Assembly: GCA_023422775.1 (NCBI GenBank)
Contig: JAFAGM010000118.1
Span: 1 to 11,294 of the forward strand
Length of the DNA stretch: 11,294 bases
Direction: 5' to 3'
DNA from: Pseudomonadota bacterium
Lineage (GTDB): Bacteria; Pseudomonadota; Alphaproteobacteria; Rhizobiales; Xanthobacteraceae
The notes under the pieces were generated by a model that searched no databases, was not told where the DNA came from, and worked only from the letters and a program-made list of their open reading frames with translations. Numbering within the stretch: position 1 is the first letter of the stretch; the number at the start of each line of letters is the position of its first letter. The translations under genes and the position numbers were made by a program. Positions 8,408 through 11,294 of the stretch are shown here, piece after piece.

Positions 8408-8449
8408 TTAATCGCAAAGTATGCTATAAAAGCCTATATACATTAAAAC

Positions 8450-8460
8450 GTGTTGACATT
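8450..8460. promoter_or_regulatory. Operator-like element 2, probable GntR/FCD binding site
   Basis: GTGTTGACATT is an 11-base perfect inverted match of element 1. The centres of the TGTTGACA core and the element 1 core are 52 bases apart, close to five helical turns. The A+T-rich stretch between them (containing GCTATAAAAG) could bend or loop if both sites are bound together. Confidence 0.5.
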
Positions 8461-8479
8461 CAGCCTTGGCAATGCTCAA

Positions 8480-8493
8480 AAAGTTGACACTTT
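8480..8493. promoter_or_regulatory. Operator-like element 3 overlapping the regulator promoter
   Basis: AAAGT-TGAC-ACTTT is a palindrome with 5-base arms and shares the GTTGACA core with elements 1 and 2. Its core centre is 31 bases from that of element 2, about three helical turns. It contains the TTGACA used as -35 by the candidate promoter of the regulator gene, which suggests autoregulation. Confidence 0.45.
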
Positions 8494-8511
8494 GCAAAGA
8501 CCAGCGACAAT
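8484..8511 (+). promoter_or_regulatory. Candidate promoter for the GntR regulator and lyase genes
   Basis: TTGACA at 8484-8489 is followed after 16 bases by GACAAT at 8506-8511 (4 of 6 matches to TATAAT). The start of transcription would fall near 8518, just upstream of the GGAGGA ribosome binding site at 8531. The -10 is weak, so confidence is limited. Confidence 0.4.
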
Positions 8512-8544
8512 CGGGTTCAAAACCGATGTTGGAGGAATGCCGAC

Positions 8545-9240
8545 TTGACCGCCTTTAGCGACGAAATGCAGATTGCGCCCGGAGAGACGGGAACGCCGCG
8601 TGCCGACACAATCTATCACGCCGTTCTGGACGCCATCTATCAGGGACGGCTCGCGCCCGGCAGCGTGGTGAACGAGGCGGCGCTGGCGCAGGAATTCGGC
8701 GTCAGCCGGGGACCGGTGCGTGAGGCCGTGCGCCGTCTTCAGGGCATCCAGATGATCACGCGCGAACCCTATCTCAAGGCGCGCGTGGTGACGCTCGACG
8801 CCAGCACCGCGCGCGAATTGTTCGAACTGCGCATGGCACTGGAAGGCATGGCCTGCAATCTCGACGCGCGCCGCATGAGCGATGCCGAGATCGACGCGCT
8901 GATCGCGGAACTGGAGCGCAGCCGCCACACCTATTCCGCCTCCGCGCCGCGGGAAAAAGGCGTCTTCGATTTTCACGAGCGCATCGTGCGCGCCTGCGGC
9001 AATGCCCGCATCATCAATCTCCTGTGCGGCGACCTCTATCACCTGCTGCGCATCTACCGCCGCCATTCCGGCGCGATCATCGAGCGCAAGGAAGAGGCGT
9101 TCGACGAACACTGGCAGATCCTGCGCGCCATGAAAGCGCGCGATCCGCACCTGGCCGAATCCCTCATGCGCTCGCACATCCGCCGCGCGGCTCGAAATCT
9201 TTTCGACCATCTCGACGGCGAGAGCCTGCCCGACATCTGA
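8545..9240 (+). CDS. GntR-family transcriptional regulator with FCD ligand domain
   Basis: This 231-residue DNA-binding protein is the likely pathway-specific regulator. The winged helix-turn-helix occupies about 20-80, with the recognition region LAQEFGVSRGPVREAVRRL at 47-65. The all-helical FCD domain follows from about 88 (ARELFELRMALEGMA). Its usual metal/ligand residues are visible as FDFH (Asp142, His144), DEHW (His189) and RSHI (His211), so a metal-assisted carboxylate effector is expected. The TTG start at 8545 is chosen because GGAGGA at 8531-8536 stands 8 bases before it. An ATG touching that site (8537) stops after three codons, and the next in-frame ATG (8566) has no ribosome binding site. 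It is transcribed divergently from the catabolic operon. The three repeated elements in between are its probable operators, with the effector probably a pathway acid. Confidence 0.93.
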   Translation: MTAFSDEMQIAPGETGTPRADTIYHAVLDAIYQGRLAPGSVVNEAALAQEFGVSRGPVREAVRRLQGIQMITREPYLKARVVTLDASTARELFELRMALEGMACNLDARRMSDAEIDALIAELERSRHTYSASAPREKGVFDFHERIVRACGNARIINLLCGDLYHLLRIYRRHSGAIIERKEEAFDEHWQILRAMKARDPHLAESLMRSHIRRAARNLFDHLDGESLPDI

Positions 9241-9266
9241 AACTTTCTATCCGGAGAACCATCTGC

Positions 9267-10163
9267 ATGACCACAGGCGCCAAGAAATTCCGGGCTCTTC
9301 TGGAGTCGGGCGAATTCATCGTCTCGCCCGGCGTTTACGACGGCTACAGCATCCGCCTCGTCGAGGCGGCAGGCTTCAAGACCGCCTGCACCAGCGGCGC
9401 GGCAGTGTCCAACGCGCTGCTCGGCATCGCCGATATCGGCGTGATGGGCCTGACCGAGAACGTCAACCATTGCCGCAACCTCGCCCGTTCCGTCTCGATC
9501 CCGCTGACCGCCGACGTCGACAACGGCTACGGCAACCCGGTCAATGTGTTCCACACGGTCAGGATGTTCGAGGAAGCCGGTGTCGCCGGCGTCAATATCG
9601 AGGATCAGGTTAGCCCCAAGCGCTGCGGCCACATGCCCGGCAAGGACGTTGTCAGCACCGCCGAAATGGTCAAGAAGATCGAGGCCGCCTGTCTCGCCCG
9701 CCGCGACGACGCCTTCGTCATCGTCGCCCGCACCGATGCGCTCGCCATCGAGGGCATCGAGGGCGCGGTCAAGCGCGCAAAGGCCTATGCGGAAGCGGGC
9801 GCGGACATGCTGTTCCCCGATGCGGTGCGCACCGAGGACGACATCAAGCGCATTGTCGATGCGGCCGGCATTCCAGTGAGCGTCAATATGGGCTTCGGAA
9901 TCCGCCAGCGTCCCACCACGCCGCTCATTCCCCTGCCGCGCCTGAAGGAAATCGGCGTGCGCCGCATCAGCTTGCCGCGCATGCTACCCGCCGCAGCCAT
10001 CCATGCCATGCAGGAAGCGCTCGTAGTCATGTGCGAGGTCATGGAGACGGGTGTCCCGGTCAACCGCGAGGACCTGCTGGTCGGTATCGAGGACATCATG
10101 AAGCTGATGGATTATGACAATATGCGCGCGCTGGAAAAACGCCTGACCACATTTGACAATTGA
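9267..10163 (+). CDS. Isocitrate lyase / PEP mutase superfamily lyase (methylisocitrate lyase-like)
   Basis: A 298-residue TIM-barrel enzyme, the same size as 2-methylisocitrate lyase (PrpB). Visible active-site features are the substrate-gating TSGAAVSNALLG at 42-53, the Mg2+-binding TADVDNGYGN (Asp83, Asp85), IEDQ at 111-114, and the catalytic loop KRCGH at 118-122 with the base Cys120. The carboxylate-binding arginine is in VARTDA (Arg156). Having KRCGH rather than the loops of PEP mutases or oxaloacetate decarboxylases points to C-C cleavage of a 2-substituted malate or isocitrate, giving pyruvate or glyoxylate plus a diacid or monoacid. Candidates include methylisocitrate lyase and dimethylmalate lyase activities. 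The ATG at 9267 has a CGGAGAA site 8 bases upstream. The open frame to the left has no such site and overlaps the regulator. It follows the regulator by 26 bases, so the two are cotranscribed. It probably cleaves the product of the aconitase-like hydratase. Confidence 0.92.
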   Translation: MTTGAKKFRALLESGEFIVSPGVYDGYSIRLVEAAGFKTACTSGAAVSNALLGIADIGVMGLTENVNHCRNLARSVSIPLTADVDNGYGNPVNVFHTVRMFEEAGVAGVNIEDQVSPKRCGHMPGKDVVSTAEMVKKIEAACLARRDDAFVIVARTDALAIEGIEGAVKRAKAYAEAGADMLFPDAVRTEDDIKRIVDAAGIPVSVNMGFGIRQRPTTPLIPLPRLKEIGVRRISLPRMLPAAAIHAMQEALVVMCEVMETGVPVNREDLLVGIEDIMKLMDYDNMRALEKRLTTFDN

Positions 10164-10225
10164 ACGGCCCTCAAACCGTCGTGAATGCGGGAGTGGCTCC
10201 GGGAGTAAAATGCCGGGGCCGTTTT
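10163..10225 (+). terminator. Possible rho-independent terminator after the lyase gene
   Basis: AACGGCCC just after the stop codon pairs with GGGCCGTT at 10216-10223, giving an 8-base-pair stem whose 3' arm runs into TTTT (10222-10225). The 45-base loop holds a smaller GGAG/CTCC hairpin, so the structure would be branched and weaker than a classic terminator. The rest of the gap to 10436 shows no credible gene. Confidence 0.35.
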
Positions 10226-10436
10226 CCGCACGATCCGCGCAAGCACAATGACCGCCCTGTCAACGAAAGTTACACGCTTTGAAATACATCAGTCGGGGGC
10301 GCGGCCCAGCGTCCACGCGACTGCTTGAGCGGTTCTGTCGTCTTCGTTTCAGTCGGCTTTGACAGCTTCAGTGCGAGGAATGTTACTACCCTGTGACGAT
10401 CATTAAAATACCTTATCGGCAGCCGCTTTCCCGTCC

Positions 10437-11171
10437 CTAACAGACGGCGTTCCAAATCGTGCGATAAGCATCAGTAAGGGTTCGCACTTTTCGAGAGGGA
10501 TACTGGCCGGGCGGCCTCACGACGAAGATACCGGCCGGCGGAATCGGATGACGCGTCATGACTGGCACCAGCGCACCCGAACGAATATGATCCACGACCA
10601 GCGGCTCTGGCAGAATGGTGATCCCTATTCCATCCAGAGCCGCCGCTACGAGAGACATTGCATTATCAGCTATGAAACGTCCCTACGGTCGCACCGTTAC
10701 GATCTCATCGCCATCCATGAATTGCCACTTCTCCGCGTTCCGCATTACGACCTGATGCTTCACAATCTCGTCCGGTGTCTCGGGCGCACCGTGAGCTTCG
10801 ATATAGGCAGGACTTGCAACCAGTTTGCCAAAGATCGGTCCGATACGTCTTGCAACAAGGTTCGAGTCCGACAGATACCCCAACCGGATAGCACAATCAA
10901 AACCTTCCCCCACGAGATCCGCGAAACGATCCGTATAGGAGGAAACAATTTGTAGCTGCGGGTGTTGGCTGGCCATCCGGGAGAGGATGGGAGCAAAACA
11001 GGTCGGACCAAATGACAATGGGGCGGCTACGCGCATTCGACCTCGAAGCTTACCGGCGGGCAGGATCGTTTCGCGCACCAGATCCAATTCGGCTGAAGTC
11101 CTGGCTGCGTAATCGCGGAATGTGGCGCCTGCTTCCGTGAGCGCTATGTGTCTGGTTGTCCTTGCAAATAG
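10437..11171 (-). pseudogene. LysR-family regulator remnant: 5'-truncated with an internal amber stop
   Basis: Read leftward from 11171, the frame begins mid-gene with LFARTTRHIALTEAG, the conserved segment just after the LysR helix-turn-helix. It continues through the effector-binding domain: LRGRMRVAAPLSFG, then DCAIRLGYLSDSNLVARRIG, then the second lobe AALDGIGITILPEPLV, ending at 10437. Two lesions are evident. The first ~45 residues with the DNA-binding helices are missing, replaced at about 11172 by unrelated sequence that looks like an insertion-sequence end. A TAG at 10683-10685 also sits in frame between VTVRP and GRFIADNA, where relatives have a residue, probably Gln (CAG) before a single transition. 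The protein cannot bind DNA and is not made full length. Its lower G+C than the catabolic genes suggests a different origin. Its former target is unknown. Confidence 0.85.
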
Positions 11172-11172
11172 C

Positions 11173-11294
11173 GGCGTTGTTGCATGAAACGAATTGGTGG
11201 CGGATTCCGATCTTTGATGCTGGCTTATGTGGTTTCAACTTTGACGCGGACGGATTTCGGGCGTGGTGTCTGCAGCATGCGGTTACGGACGCCG
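11173..11294. mobile_element. Probable insertion-sequence end, continuing beyond the window
   Basis: LysR homology stops abruptly at about 11172, and the sequence then begins GGCGTTGTTGCATGAAAC. This resembles the terminal repeats of elements that start GGC..TGTTGCA (IS6-like ends, recalled from family consensus). About 52 bases further in, a minus-strand frame ends with RNRMLQTPRPKSVRVKVETT and a stop (11225-11227), as expected for a transposase C-terminus close to the element end, although I do not recognise this tail. The other end, any target duplication and the transposase core are outside the window, so the family is uncertain. Confidence 0.4.

Noticed and set aside
7151..8446. A 431-codon plus-strand frame opposite the aconitase-like gene
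   Set aside because: It is a shadow of the aconitase codons and runs through the divergent promoter region; no ribosome binding site or domain supports it.
9024..9266. Leftward extension of the lyase open frame into the regulator gene
   Set aside because: The family N-terminus begins at MTTGAKKFRALL, and the CGGAGAA site lies just before ATG 9267; the extension is merely open sequence inside another gene.
10258..10265. TGTCAACG downstream of the lyase gene, similar to the operator core
   Set aside because: It matches only part of the element, lacks symmetry, and lies between converging genes with no promoter near it; an 8-base partial match is expected by chance.
10270..10455. A 61-codon minus-strand frame after the LysR remnant
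   Set aside because: There is no recognisable motif and no clear ribosome binding site, and it overlaps the end of the remnant; it is likely chance.

Overview
The window has the high G+C (roughly 62-65% over most of its length), codon use and gene families of an alphaproteobacterium, most likely from the Hyphomicrobiales (Rhizobium/Brucella/Ochrobactrum-like). The genus cannot be fixed from sequence alone. The last ~1.1 kb is visibly lower in G+C (near 53% in the lines counted) and belongs to a different, decaying neighbourhood.

Layout: positions 28 to 8336 hold a tightly packed minus-strand operon. In transcription order it encodes an aconitase-family hydratase (frame broken near its 5' end), a hydantoinase/dihydropyrimidinase-like cyclic amidase, an isochorismatase-fold amidohydrolase, an NAD(P)-dependent aldehyde dehydrogenase, a PHBH-type FAD monooxygenase, a maleate isomerase/arylmalonate decarboxylase-like protein without the usual catalytic cysteines, and the first nine codons of a probably exported protein. 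Gaps are -4, 27, 30, 18-21, 20 and 41 bases. Divergently, on the plus strand from 8545, lie an FCD-type GntR regulator and an isocitrate lyase/PEP mutase-superfamily lyase, followed by a possible terminator. The 208-base divergent region carries three copies of a TGT(C/T)(A/G)ACA-like element spaced at whole helical turns, two of them forming the -35 of opposing candidate promoters.

From 10437 rightward is a minus-strand LysR regulator remnant. It has lost its DNA-binding N-terminus to what looks like an insertion-sequence end, and it carries an in-frame amber stop.

How the genes may work together (inference): the set looks like a dedicated catabolic unit for an N-containing ring compound. 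The FAD enzyme would oxygenate it, the aldehyde dehydrogenase oxidise an aldehyde intermediate, the cyclic amidase and the isochorismatase-fold enzyme open the ring and release nitrogen as ammonia or carbamate, and the isomerase-like protein act on an unsaturated or malonate-type diacid. The aconitase-like hydratase and the isocitrate lyase-like enzyme would then hydrate and cleave a substituted malate to pyruvate or glyoxylate plus a second acid. The content partly resembles aerobic nicotinate degradation (NicC/NicF/NicE) but lacks the ring-cleaving dioxygenase and deformylase, and it contains a hydratase/lyase pair that the nicotinate pathway does not use. The substrate is therefore unknown.
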